The position numbers were made by a program, and so were the translations under genes. From positions 27,326 to 91,325 of the forward strand of contig RPRQ01000011.1 of assembly GCA_003818205.1 (NCBI GenBank): 64,000 nt of DNA, given 5' to 3'. Every line of letters starts with the position of its first letter. Position 1 is the stretch's first letter. This DNA comes from Bacteroidales bacterium. Lineage in GTDB: Bacteria > Bacteroidota > Bacteroidia > Bacteroidales > Tenuifilaceae. The notes below the pieces were generated by a model. It saw only the letters and a program-made list of their open reading frames with translations. It was not told the DNA's origin and made no database searches. Of the stretch, positions 34,217 through 43,497 are shown one piece after another.

Positions 34217-37013
34217 AATATCCTAAAGTTTTCCCCTTTTGAATAGCTGGAATTCCATTCTTCAACCATTCAGGCTGAGGTGCATCCTTTAAGTAATAAT
34301 CAAAGAATTGCATCATGCGAATTGTCCAATCGATTCTGTTCGCACGACGAACAAGGTTATGAGGTTCATCGTTGTAATTTACCATCCATACAGGCTTTCC
34401 AAGCCTGCGAAGTGCTACAAAATATTCAATCCCCTGATACCAAGGAACAGCCCCATCAGCATCATCATGACGCATAAGCAACGGTGTATTAACTCTTGGA
34501 GCATAGAAAAGCGGTGAGTTCTCAATAAAGTTTAAGGGCTTTTCCCAAAGCGTCCCCCCTATCCTACTCTGCGTATGCTCATACTGAAACATACGAGCCA
34601 TACCTGACTCCCAACGAATTCCACCATAAGCGCTAGTCATATTTGAAACAGGTGCACCGGCCGATGCTGCTTTGAAAAGGTCGGTTTGGGTAACTAGGTA
34701 TGCAATCTGATAACCACCCCAGCTCTGCCCCTGAACGCCAATCCTATCCTTATCAACAATTCCTTTATTCACAAGAGCCATCGTACCGCTGATAACCGCA
34801 TCGTATGCACTTCTCCCGGGCAGACCAATTTTATACTTAATATCAGGGAAGAATACCAAATAATCGTTGCTTGCATAAAGTGTTGGGCAGATTACAGAAC
34901 GTCCTGGTTTTGGTTCGTAATGGGTATTTAGATTATCTGAATGGGTCTCATAGAAATAAACCATCATCGGATATTTCCTCTTTGGATCAAAGTTTTCTGG
35001 CAAGTACAGCAACCCGGCTACGCTATCGCGGTTAAAATCAACCCATTTAACAAGTTGTACAGAACCCCATTTGTAGTTAACCATCTGGGGGTTTGCATCG
35101 GACAACCTCTTAGAATCTGAAAAACTCATATCGCTTGCCCATAGATCACGATACTCTTTATAGGACTCCTTCTGCCAAATGAATTGATTTGCATTGCGCG
35201 CTTTTCGGATATTTGAGTAAGCATAATCGCCATTAATTAAATTGCTAACAACTGATTTACCGAAAACAATGCTGCAATAGCCACTCTGCTTATTCTTCTT
35301 ATTAAAGATGGTAAGTAATTCAGTGGTATTAGGATTGATATAGAAAGCATCGGGGTCGAGTTTCTGATACCTATACACCAAGTCTTTCGCCCGTCCCTCG
35401 GTTAAACGAATCGGTTTAACTTTTCCTGTTGGGTCCAAACTCCACAAGTCAAATTTATCGTAAACGATAAAACTCTTATCGCCATCAGTCCAACCTGCAA
35501 AACCGTAAGGATTTGGCAAACTAGGTGTATCATGCTCCTCATCAAAGAAGTTAACGGTTAATCCCGTTGTCAAGCAAACCGATTTATTCTCTTTTACCGA
35601 ATAGGTGTACCACGCATTATCCGATGACTGGTAGTACGCCAAATAACTTCCCGATGGGGATATAGAAACCCTAAAAGGAGTAGCCTTTAGAATAAGCCGC
35701 TTAACTCCACTTTTCAAATCGATTAGATAGTAATCGTTATTCCCTGATGATTCCCACGTCATAGCGTATTGATATGGAATATCGCTAAGACCAAAAGCAT
35801 AAGGTGCATCGCCTTTCATTGTAAGTCGAACCTCAGGAATAGCTTTATCGGCAAGTTGAATGAATTTTTTATCAATGATGCTGTACATTGCAAGATACGA
35901 ACGCTTCAAATCCTCTTTAAGATTGAACTTCTGCTGAGTTTGCAAAAGGGTATCGGTCCAACTCCATAAATCGAGGATTACCTTTTCATCATCGGTAAGA
36001 GTATCCTTAGGTTCTTCAACCTGCATGGGCATTGTTGTAAAGAATAAGCGATTGCCTTGTCGCGAAAAATAGGGTGTTGCATGCTGACTAACCACCCAAC
36101 CCTTTGTCATCCCTAACGTTTCTGACAAAATTAACTTTTCTGCATTTTTGCTAGTCAATGTCCAATAGTATAGATCGTAGTTTTTAACCTTACCCGTATC
36201 GGCAGAAAACATGAAAACCAATTGCTTTCCCGCTTCATCAATGGCAAGATTCTTAATATCACCCTTTTGCTCAAAAACTTTATTTGCCTCATTTTTTGCA
36301 TAATCAAAAACCTGAACATTGGATAAACTCAACGTATCATCGGTTTTAGAATTGAAAGCGATTAAACCACCATTCCTTGATATAGAATAATCGTAAACCA
36401 AATTGTACTCTACCTTTTTATCTAATATGGGATTAAGAATTGTAAGAAAACCTGGCTTCTCCTCATCGTTTCCCTTTGGGGTTTTCTTAACCATTTTTGG
36501 TTTCTCTTTCTTAGATGTATCGGCCGGTTGCTTCTCCTTTTCTTTCTTCTTTAGCTCAGTAAAAACCGCAACCCAGCTACCCCCTATCTCACCGGTTTTA
36601 TATGATTTCACTTTTGAAAAGGTATAGCTTTTCTGATTCTCAAATACAAATACCTTTAAAGAGTCCTTGGGCATATCGTCCTTTTTCTTCTTATCGATTT
36701 TAGCCTTTCGAACTACTGCTTTCTCCGGTTTTACCTGATAAACAATAAAGTCATTTACTGGAGAGATAGATGCTTTGTAACCCCTAGCAAAACTCTTTCT
36801 ATTATTACTCTTCAAATCAACCAATAGAAGATTTCCGTTGCCATCCTGAGGGTTTACCTCATACGAAACCCATTGCCCATTGGCTGATATTAATGGATTA
36901 ATCAAATCATTCCAACTATCATAAACATCGTGAGTAAATGATATTTTTTGAGTTTGGGCATAACCTACATTAATAAGTAAGGTTAACGACAGGAAAAGTA
37001 TCTTAATTTTCAT
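34215..37013 (-). CDS. S9-family serine peptidase (prolyl oligopeptidase type), secreted
   Basis: The chosen start MKIKILFLSLTLLINVGYAQ gives a clean signal peptide and about 932 residues; the frame runs upstream to 37091 but the extra part is unlike an export signal. The N-terminal two-thirds form a beta-propeller. The C-terminal alpha/beta-hydrolase domain has the nucleophile in GQSWGGYQ, the acid in RHDDADGAVPW and the His in NDEPHNL. Such enzymes cleave peptides, often after Pro, in the periplasm. A Lys/Glu-rich insert (KKKEKEKQPADTSKKEKPK) sits near residue 180. Single gene. Confidence 0.92.
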   Translation of the reverse strand: MKIKILFLSLTLLINVGYAQTQKISFTHDVYDSWNDLINPLISANGQWVSYEVNPQDGNGNLLLVDLKSNNRKSFARGYKASISPVNDFIVYQVKPEKAVVRKAKIDKKKKDDMPKDSLKVFVFENQKSYTFSKVKSYKTGEIGGSWVAVFTELKKKEKEKQPADTSKKEKPKMVKKTPKGNDEEKPGFLTILNPILDKKVEYNLVYDYSISRNGGLIAFNSKTDDTLSLSNVQVFDYAKNEANKVFEQKGDIKNLAIDEAGKQLVFMFSADTGKVKNYDLYYWTLTSKNAEKLILSETLGMTKGWVVSQHATPYFSRQGNRLFFTTMPMQVEEPKDTLTDDEKVILDLWSWTDTLLQTQQKFNLKEDLKRSYLAMYSIIDKKFIQLADKAIPEVRLTMKGDAPYAFGLSDIPYQYAMTWESSGNNDYYLIDLKSGVKRLILKATPFRVSISPSGSYLAYYQSSDNAWYTYSVKENKSVCLTTGLTVNFFDEEHDTPSLPNPYGFAGWTDGDKSFIVYDKFDLWSLDPTGKVKPIRLTEGRAKDLVYRYQKLDPDAFYINPNTTELLTIFNKKNKQSGYCSIVFGKSVVSNLINGDYAYSNIRKARNANQFIWQKESYKEYRDLWASDMSFSDSKRLSDANPQMVNYKWGSVQLVKWVDFNRDSVAGLLYLPENFDPKRKYPMMVYFYETHSDNLNTHYEPKPGRSVICPTLYASNDYLVFFPDIKYKIGLPGRSAYDAVISGTMALVNKGIVDKDRIGVQGQSWGGYQIAYLVTQTDLFKAASAGAPVSNMTSAYGGIRWESGMARMFQYEHTQSRIGGTLWEKPLNFIENSPLFYAPRVNTPLLMRHDDADGAVPWYQGIEYFVALRRLGKPVWMVNYNDEPHNLVRRANRIDWTIRMMQFFDYYLKDAPQPEWLKNGIPAIQKGKTLGY

Positions 37014-37091
37014 TTTTATTGATTTACGTTTACCATGATCTTCCAACATTGAATTGACTTCATTGAATGAACTAGGTTTAATCCTATCCAA

Positions 37092-37491
37092 CCAAGTAAA
37101 TTCGTTTATCGCTGTAAATATTAGAAACTAAAATGGAAAGATGAAAAATGACATGTTTCAAATGGTACTCTGATGGTAACAAAAGGATAGCAACAGGAAC
37201 GAATACTTCATTAGCTCGACCTTGCAGTCAATGAAATTATACTAATACTACAACATGCGTAACTATTATTCTCTGTGTCCTACCTTCTAGCAGGCAAGTC
37301 CGTGGTTTTTGTTCATTTTCGATTACTGGTGAATAGTTACAAACAAAGAAATACTAAAAAATAAGTGTTAAAAATTTTGGATTATAACATAGAAGCAAAA
37401 CGATCTCGCTAAGTAAACCTTGTTCTTAAATCAAAAACAAAGCAGTTTATGGATAGACCTTAATTAGTTATCATATGCAGCAACATGATAA
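37092..37491. other. Intergenic region, repeat remnants only
   Basis: No gene is seen. A degraded copy of the 'ctctgtg...ccgtggtttttgttc...tggtgaatagttac' repeat lies at about 37256-37332, including a decayed CCTACC..GCAGGCA block. The rest is A+T-rich without clear structure. Confidence 0.5.
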
Positions 37492-37965
37492 TCAGGAAGT
37501 AAATGCCTTTTTTTTCAAAAAACAAGTGGTAGTCACTTTGGCTACTTTATTATTTTGCCGATCATAAAAATAATAATCAAAACTAATTTCGGAGGATTTA
37601 CTTACTTCAAATTGATTGTTTATTTGAACCAATATGTTATCATCTATTTCTATACGTGCTGTAACCGAAGAATACGCAGGTCTCAAATATTCGATGCTAT
37701 GCTTTTTTGTCCACGCAATTGTAAAGGGGTAAATTTTTTGGAAGAGCAAGGCTGGGAATGGGTCGGAAGCCAAAAGCATAACCCCTCCAAACATGGCTCC
37801 GTTATTATTTCTGGTGTACCAACGCAAAGGAATTTTAATATCCATTGTTCTGTAATTACTTGATATTTTATAACGAATACCTGTAAACCAAAATAATGGA
37901 TAGAAATTTATCCATTTACGTAAGTTAATGTTATCTGCCTTGACAATTTTTTTTACAATACTCAT
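37492..37965 (-). CDS. DUF4442 hotdog-like protein
   Basis: 157 residues. The NNNGAMFGGVMLLASDPFPALLF block and the following HSIEYLRPAYSSVTARIEI are typical of DUF4442, a hotdog-fold family related to thioesterases such as PaaI. No activity has been shown for this type that I know of. It begins 5 nt after the methyltransferase gene, so the two are cotranscribed. Both are A+T-rich. A role with an acyl-CoA or lipid substrate is inference. Confidence 0.78.
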   Translation of the reverse strand: MSIVKKIVKADNINLRKWINFYPLFWFTGIRYKISSNYRTMDIKIPLRWYTRNNNGAMFGGVMLLASDPFPALLFQKIYPFTIAWTKKHSIEYLRPAYSSVTARIEIDDNILVQINNQFEVSKSSEISFDYYFYDRQNNKVAKVTTTCFLKKKAFTS

Positions 37966-37970
37966 CTGGT

Positions 37971-38876
37971 TTAAACTCGTTTAAATTTTACGATAGCATA
38001 TTCCAACAGCTGTCTATTAAAATACCTGTGCAGTTTTGAATATCCTTCATATATTTCAATAAATCGCTGCTCAAAAACTTCACGGTGCGGGTTGTTTTTA
38101 AGTTTATCGTTTATTATTCCGTTTAAAAAAAACGAAAAGGGATTGCAAGTTTTAATATATCGTGCCACCGATGCTGAGTTATCCACATACGATACCAATT
38201 CGATGCCGTAATTGCTTAACTTTTTTTTCCAAGTAGAAAGTGTCAAATAGTCAAAAATCGAGTTTGCCTGTGCACCCATACATTTCGACAATTTTTCGGG
38301 ATAGAAAATATCCACAATGTAAACCTCGCCCATGTCGGAGAGTAAATCGGAAACTCTTTTAAATAACAAATCCTTGTCCGATATGTGAAAAGCACTTTCT
38401 ATAAAATAAATTAAATCGAATTTTTGATTGAAACTGTGAGTTAAAAAATCATCGTGTATGATAGTTGTGTTCTTTAAGTGGGAGCAATGCTTGCGGGCAA
38501 TTTTTATTTGCACTTCATTGATATTTATTCCCATAATTTTTTTTTCTACCCAGCATTCGGCCAGTTTTTTCATGGTTCCACCTGTTCCGCATCCTACATC
38601 GAGCACCGATCTAACCTCTGAACTTAAGCCTTTAAAAAGTGCTACATGAAGATTATCCATTGCCTTTTTCATCGCACTCAATTCGATTGTATATTTTTTT
38701 GGCTGTGTTATGTTTTTAAAATAGCAGTAATCTTCTGTTGGATATTCTGCAAGAAATCCAAAATGGGTTCGATGTTCGCCTATGTCACGCAAATCGTCCA
38801 ATATTGATTCTAATGCTGAATAATATTCAAGTAGTTCTTTGTGTATTTCAACATCTAATACCAATTCTTGTTCCAT
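37971..38876 (-). CDS. SAM-dependent methyltransferase
   Basis: 301 residues. Motif I is VLDVGCGTGGT near residue 93, followed by the acidic loop MGININEVQ and motif IV FDLIYFIESAFHI. This is the UbiE/cyclopropane-type class I Rossmann methyltransferase layout. The N-terminal 80 residues are an unfamiliar acidic helical region. Paired with the DUF4442 gene 5 nt downstream. Possible roles are modification of a lipid, quinone or small molecule; the substrate is unknown. Confidence 0.85.
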   Translation of the reverse strand: MEQELVLDVEIHKELLEYYSALESILDDLRDIGEHRTHFGFLAEYPTEDYCYFKNITQPKKYTIELSAMKKAMDNLHVALFKGLSSEVRSVLDVGCGTGGTMKKLAECWVEKKIMGININEVQIKIARKHCSHLKNTTIIHDDFLTHSFNQKFDLIYFIESAFHISDKDLLFKRVSDLLSDMGEVYIVDIFYPEKLSKCMGAQANSIFDYLTLSTWKKKLSNYGIELVSYVDNSASVARYIKTCNPFSFFLNGIINDKLKNNPHREVFEQRFIEIYEGYSKLHRYFNRQLLEYAIVKFKRV

Positions 38877-39225
38877 TTAGGTATATATTAATGGATTATT
38901 TATAAATTTAATTTTTTTTATATTATTTTTTTATACTTATTGCATAAATCGATACGTATAAATATAAAATATAAATATACGAATCAAGTGCGAAATAATT
39001 GTTATTTAACAAGCAATTTTCTGTTGAAAAACAGCTGAAATAGAAAATCCTTTAGGGATGATAAGCAATACTCTTGACTTTGAGCTGCTTATAGTTCTAC
39101 TAGAAGAAAAATTAAAGAAAAATAATGCAGGGGTAAAACCTTTTGATAAGATAAAAAACTGTTTAAGAAAGAGGTAGGTCTGTAGTACTATAACCTTCTT
39201 ATATCAAACAGCTATTTTCACAAAT
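38877..39225. other. A+T-rich intergenic region with one doubtful small ORF
   Basis: The 5' part is almost pure A/T and probably holds the methyltransferase promoter. A 39-residue plus-strand frame (39058-39177, beginning MISNTLDFEL and ending CLRKR) is preceded by AGGG. It looks like a natural amphipathic peptide or a gene fragment, but nothing supports expression. Confidence 0.3.
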
Positions 39226-39990
39226 TCACAATTTCTTCTCCGTCAAATACTTCCAAAACCGCTTTGGCATAAAGTTTTGCTGACATCGTAAATTGGTTCG
39301 TTCTCGAATGGCAATCCCCTTAAAGTAGGTTTTCCACATCTCCTGCCACTTATCCTCATCGGGGTGTGTTACCTCACTATTTAATTGACCAGATATAGTA
39401 TTGAATGTCGGGTTATCGATTGTAATCTGCTCCATCTTTTTAGTATCAAAGTAAATCCCATACCCCCTTCGAGTATCATAAATTAGCCAGGGTTGGTCGG
39501 CAAATCGTAATCGAAAATGTCCTGTTATCAAAGGTAGAATATCGTATTTGGGCGATATGGGTGCAAACCATGTTCCATCAGCAGCCTGCTCAAACCGAAT
39601 GAACATAACCATATGCTGCGCTTCGCGAAGCACTTTTCGCTCCAATTGGCTTACCCTTAACACCGAATCATTCGCAAAATTTGTTGCAATACAAACCTTT
39701 TGAGAGAATAATTCTCGACAATAGTTTAGGATAACCATCTCTACATCATCATCGAGCGATAAAAAGGCATGGAACAGCTGCTCACAGGTTAACATCCCTC
39801 CATTTTGCTTTACACCCTCCCATACCCTCGATGCTTTTATCTCATCTGTTTCAATATTTATTGTTTCACCAAAAAGCAAACCCGATTTTCCCGGACGAAC
39901 AATGGACTGCGGCCAATCTTTCGAACTAAATGCTTGAAAAATAACCGTTAACAAACCTGGGAAAGTGCCGTCGTAGGAGTAATTTGACAT
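39226..39990 (-). CDS. DUF4130 (TIGR03915-like) putative DNA metabolism protein
   Basis: The preferred start MSNYSYDGTFPGLL gives 254 residues; the 16 residues before it come from repeat-like DNA. The hallmark C-terminal block ISPKYDILPLITGHFRLRFADQPWLIYDTRRGYG is intact. Family members are usually encoded beside a radical-SAM partner of putative DNA repair function; none is present within the window, so this copy is an orphan here. Biochemical role unknown. Confidence 0.85.
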   Translation of the reverse strand: MSNYSYDGTFPGLLTVIFQAFSSKDWPQSIVRPGKSGLLFGETINIETDEIKASRVWEGVKQNGGMLTCEQLFHAFLSLDDDVEMVILNYCRELFSQKVCIATNFANDSVLRVSQLERKVLREAQHMVMFIRFEQAADGTWFAPISPKYDILPLITGHFRLRFADQPWLIYDTRRGYGIYFDTKKMEQITIDNPTFNTISGQLNSEVTHPDEDKWQEMWKTYFKGIAIRERTNLRCQQNFMPKRFWKYLTEKKL

Positions 39991-40042
39991 TGATTCAATT
40001 TGAAAATTAGATAATTTGAAAATGTAGCAATGAGACAACCGA

Positions 40043-40092
40043 ACTTGCGAACCGAACGTAGTGAGCTCAGCGAAGCTAGTTCAGCGTAGCTA
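40043..40092. repeat. Fragment of the family-2 internal module
   Basis: The sequence CCGAACTTGCGAACCGAACG...AGCTCAGCGAAGCTAGTTC occurs here alone and also inside family-2 elements near 43230 and, reversed, near 20380. No terminal repeats flank this fragment, so the module also spreads on its own or is a remnant. Confidence 0.65.
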
Positions 40093-40139
40093 ATATGCCA
40101 AATACTCAATAAGACAATTGGACAATGAGACAATTTAAT

Positions 40140-40350
40140 AAATATTATCACTACTGTCCGACTAAATTATTATGTAATTCATGAAATACTTGATATTACT
40201 ACATTCAATGTATAGATCGCCCCTAACAGGGCTTGATTTTCGGTTTAATAAAAACACTACAAATAGGTCGTCGCTACGCGACTTTAAAAAAACAGCATCG
40301 CTGCGATCTATTGAAATTTGATTTTTTCTCGGTTAATAATAAAATATTAT
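40140..40350. mobile_element. MITE-like element, family 1, copy C, with 9-bp target duplication
   Basis: The element is 40149-40341 (193 bp), flanked by AAATATTAT on both sides (40140-40148 and 40342-40350). Left end CACTACTGTCCGAC, right end CTCGGTTAATAATA. It is in reverse orientation to copy A and has one of the two internal GCATCGCTGCGA palindromes, so it is a shorter form. It lies between the DUF4130 gene and nth. Confidence 0.85.
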
Positions 40351-40384
40351 GTATAGGTTACTAGTCCTTCTTAACCTTGACACT

Positions 40385-41032
40385 TTAACCTTTAACCTTT
40401 AGTTTCCCATACTCCTTACAAAACTCCCTCACCCCACACTCTGGACATTTTGGTTTACGTGCAATGCAAACATATCGTCCATGTAAAATCAGCCAATGAT
40501 GAGCAATAGGAATTAACTCCTCTGGAATATGTTCAACCAATTGCAACTCTGTTGCAAGTGGTGTTTTGGCATTATAGGTTAATCCAATTCGTTTAGCAAC
40601 TCTAAAAACATGAGTATCGACAGCCATTGCGGGCTTATTGAACGCAACAGATGCAACCACATTGGCTGTTTTGCGTCCAACTCCGGGTAGTTTTTGCAAT
40701 TCATTGATATCTGAAGGAATAACTCCTCCAAAGTCGGAAACAATCATCTTTGCCATTCCAGATAGATGATTTGCCTTATTATTGGGGTATGAAATAGATT
40801 TAATCATCTGGAATATACCCTCAACCTTTGCCTTTGCGAGATGACTAACCGTAGGATATTTTTCAAAAAAAGAAGGTGTAACGATATTCACACGCTTATC
40901 GGTACATTGCGCCGACAGTATTGTTGCAACAATTAACTCATAAGGCGAGGTATGGTCAAGTTCTGTTTCTGCAACTGGCATATTAACTTTAAAATAATCA
41001 ATTATCAGCTTAAAGCGTTCTTTTCGGGTCAT
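40385..41032 (-). CDS. nth: Endonuclease III
   Basis: 215 residues. The helix-hairpin-helix LPGVGRKTANVV holds the catalytic Lys, and the catalytic Asp lies in AVDTHVFRVAKR. The 4Fe-4S cluster is formed by Cys-x6-Cys-x2-Cys-x5-Cys in CIARKPKCPECGVREFC. It is a DNA glycosylase/AP lyase for oxidised pyrimidines. Ends close to the family-1 element. Upstream, TATCTTTA on the minus strand (41055-41062) is a plausible -7 box. Confidence 0.96.
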   Translation of the reverse strand: MTRKERFKLIIDYFKVNMPVAETELDHTSPYELIVATILSAQCTDKRVNIVTPSFFEKYPTVSHLAKAKVEGIFQMIKSISYPNNKANHLSGMAKMIVSDFGGVIPSDINELQKLPGVGRKTANVVASVAFNKPAMAVDTHVFRVAKRIGLTYNAKTPLATELQLVEHIPEELIPIAHHWLILHGRYVCIARKPKCPECGVREFCKEYGKLKVKG

Positions 41033-41232
41033 TGCATCGATTTTTTGTGGTTATAAAGATAGGTAATTATTGTGTTGCTGTGGTGCCGTAATGCTGTGTT
41101 GTTGTGTTGCTGTGTTTCAGATTTACTGTTTCCTATAATTGACTTTGCTAAACTTCAATATTCCATTCTTCCACCATTCCATTCTTCCATCGTTCCATTC
41201 TTCCATCGTTCCAACATTTCAACAAATTAAAC

Positions 41233-41240
41233 TATTTTTG
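41233..41240 (+). promoter_or_regulatory. -7 box of the ABC-F gene
   Basis: TATTTTTG, an exact TAnnTTTG match, 15 nt before ATG 41256. It argues against the longer open frame that starts at 41139 in a low-complexity CCATTCTTCCA stretch. Confidence 0.55.
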
Positions 41241-41255
41241 CAAAAATTTTTATTG

Positions 41256-43130
41256 ATGATACCCTACCTACAAGTTGAGAATTTAACAAAATCGTTTGGC
41301 GATTTAGAGCTATTCAAAGATATCAAGTTAACTATTGGGCAAGACCAACGGGTAGGGATCATAGCGCGCAATGGTGCAGGAAAATCTACGCTACTAAAGA
41401 TTTGTGCAGGGAAAGATACCGCCGACTCGGGAAATATTATTTTTAAAAGCGATCTACACGTTGAATATCTTGAGCAAGAGCCTGAGCTGATTGAGACAGC
41501 CACTGTAATTGAGAATGTTTTTGCATCGAATGATAAGGTCGCCAATGCAATCCGCTCCTACGAAAAAGCCCTAACCAATGATGATAAAGCACTACTCCAA
41601 CATGCAATGGAGGAGATGGATAGGCTATCGGCATGGGATCATGAGGTGAAAGCACGACAAATATTATCGAAACTTCGTTTGGATGATTTCCACAAACCTG
41701 TTTCACAGCTATCCGGTGGACAGCGCAAACGAGTTGCTTTGGCCTCAACATTAATTAACAATCCAGATTTCCTAATCCTCGATGAGCCCACGAATCACCT
41801 CGATTTGGATATGGTTGAATGGCTAGAAGAGTATCTCCTTAAAAATAAGATTACCATCCTGATGGTAACCCACGATCGATTCTTCCTCGATAGGGTTTGT
41901 ACGGATATCATTGAGTTCGACCAAAAGCAGCTATACTGGTACAAGGGGAACTATGCCTATTTCCTTGAAAAAAGGCAGGAACGAATATCCTATCAAAATG
42001 CTGAGGTTGAAAAAGCGGCAAATCTACTTCGAAAGGAATCGGAATGGATGGGCAGAATGCCACAGGCAAGGGGAACCAAAGCGAAATACAGAATCGATGC
42101 ATTCTACCAAATACAGGAAAAGGCAAGCCAACGTCGTAACGATTCGGAGGTAGAAATCAACGTGAAATCATCACGATTAGGCAAAAAAGTACTGGAGATA
42201 AAATCAATTTCTAAAAGTTTTGGAGATAAAGTTATCCTCAAAGATTTCTCATACATGTTCAATCGTACCGAGAAACTTGGTATTATTGGGCAGAACGGAA
42301 CAGGAAAATCAACATTTCTAAATATTATTACCGGAAACCTCCTACCTGACTCTGGTATTGTAGAGCCTGGTGAAACGCTTGTTGTTGGCTATTACAGGCA
42401 AGAGGGAATGAAGATTCGTGAGGATCAAAAGGTAATCGATGTTGCCAAGGAGATTGCCGAGGTGGTAACTCTTGGCGATGGTAAAGTTCTTACCGCCTCG
42501 CAATTCTTAAATCTATTCCTATTTGCTCCCGAAACGCAATATTCGTTTGTAAGCAAACTGAGCGGTGGCGAGAAGCGTAGGCTTTTCCTTCTTACCATAC
42601 TAATGCGTAACCCCAATTTCCTAATCCTCGATGAACCTACAAATGATTTAGATATTCTAACCCTTAATGTTCTTGAAGATTATCTACGAAATTTTGCAGG
42701 GGTTGTTATTGTTGTATCCCACGACCGCCATTTTATGGACAAGGTAGTTGATGGACTCCTAGTATTCGAGGGGGATGGAGAGATAAGCGGATTCCCTGGA
42801 AGTTACTCAGACTATAGAGAATGGGCTAAGGAAAACGAGGAGAATCAAACAAAAGAGATTAAAAGAAGTGTCGATAAGTCCGAGAAATCTAGGTCTGAAC
42901 GAGAAAAGGTTAGGAAACTCACATTTAAAGAGAAACAAGAATTAGAGACTACAACAAAGGAAATAGCCAAGTTAGAAGCAGAAAAGGTTCAACTTGAAAC
43001 CGAGATTAGCAGCGGTTCGCTACCACATAATGAGATAACCCAAAAATCTGCCAGATACGCTGAACTAATGAAATTGATCGACAAGAAGAGTGAGAGATGG
43101 TTTGAACTAACTGAGATTGCAGAGGGGTAG
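41256..43130 (+). CDS. ABC-F family ATPase (Uup-like)
   Basis: 624 residues from the preferred start MIPYLQVENLTKSFG. Two ABC domains in tandem have Walker A NGAGKST and NGTGKST, signatures LSGGQRKR and LSGGEKRR, and Walker B LILDEPTNHLD and LILDEPTNDLD. A linker with charged helices and a C-terminal coiled coil (about residues 555-624, Glu/Lys-rich) follow. No membrane domain. ABC-F proteins act on the ribosome or, for Uup, affect transposon excision and branch migration. Resistance function is not indicated. Confidence 0.9.
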   Translation: MIPYLQVENLTKSFGDLELFKDIKLTIGQDQRVGIIARNGAGKSTLLKICAGKDTADSGNIIFKSDLHVEYLEQEPELIETATVIENVFASNDKVANAIRSYEKALTNDDKALLQHAMEEMDRLSAWDHEVKARQILSKLRLDDFHKPVSQLSGGQRKRVALASTLINNPDFLILDEPTNHLDLDMVEWLEEYLLKNKITILMVTHDRFFLDRVCTDIIEFDQKQLYWYKGNYAYFLEKRQERISYQNAEVEKAANLLRKESEWMGRMPQARGTKAKYRIDAFYQIQEKASQRRNDSEVEINVKSSRLGKKVLEIKSISKSFGDKVILKDFSYMFNRTEKLGIIGQNGTGKSTFLNIITGNLLPDSGIVEPGETLVVGYYRQEGMKIREDQKVIDVAKEIAEVVTLGDGKVLTASQFLNLFLFAPETQYSFVSKLSGGEKRRLFLLTILMRNPNFLILDEPTNDLDILTLNVLEDYLRNFAGVVIVVSHDRHFMDKVVDGLLVFEGDGEISGFPGSYSDYREWAKENEENQTKEIKRSVDKSEKSRSEREKVRKLTFKEKQELETTTKEIAKLEAEKVQLETEISSGSLPHNEITQKSARYAELMKLIDKKSERWFELTEIAEG

Positions 43131-43155
43131 GTGAGAAAGTTGTGAGTTGTGAGTT

Positions 43156-43497
43156 AACGTCAGTTCGATGTAAGAAACATTTTAAGTGCTATGTTATCAG
43201 TATTTTGCTTTGAGGGGAGAAATGGAACCGAGCTTGCGAACCGAACGTAGTGAGCTCAGCGAAGCTAGTTCGGCGTAGCCAATAAAGAAAAAATGGAAAC
43301 GAAGTTCGGCGGAGCCAATATTGCCTGCCTGCATCGCTTTCGCATAACTTCAGCGGAGCAAAGTCGGCAGACAGGGAAGAAAAAAGTTAGAAAAAACCCC
43401 ATTATTCCACTATTCCATCATTCCAATACCAAATGATAAACTTGTAACAAATTACAATTTAGAGTATTACTACCATTTCTTAAATCGAACTCACGTT
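43156..43497. mobile_element. Family 2 element, copy 3
   Basis: Ends are AACGTCAGTTCGATGTAAG (left) and AACGTGAGTTCGATTTAAG (inward from the right). The body matches copy 1 (20076-20487) in reverse, without the large GCCTGCC insert, and includes CGAACGTAGTGAGCTCAGCG and a TTGTAACAAATTACAA palindrome. It lies between convergent ABC-F and tilS genes. The right end supplies the last two bases of the tilS stop. No target duplication is clear (GAGTT against AATTA). Confidence 0.8.

Noticed and set aside
34036..34269. 77-residue ORF made of RSQKSGVRSQ-like repeats
   Set aside because: It is the translation of the heptamer tandem array and overlaps the S9 peptidase end.
39058..39177. 39-residue ORF MISNTLDFEL...
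   Set aside because: No recognised family, no promoter and A+T-rich surroundings; kept only as a doubtful note in the region entry.
41139..41255. N-terminal extension of the ABC-F protein
   Set aside because: Low-complexity CCATTCTTCCA DNA, and a TATTTTTG promoter box lies inside it, so translation must start at 41256.
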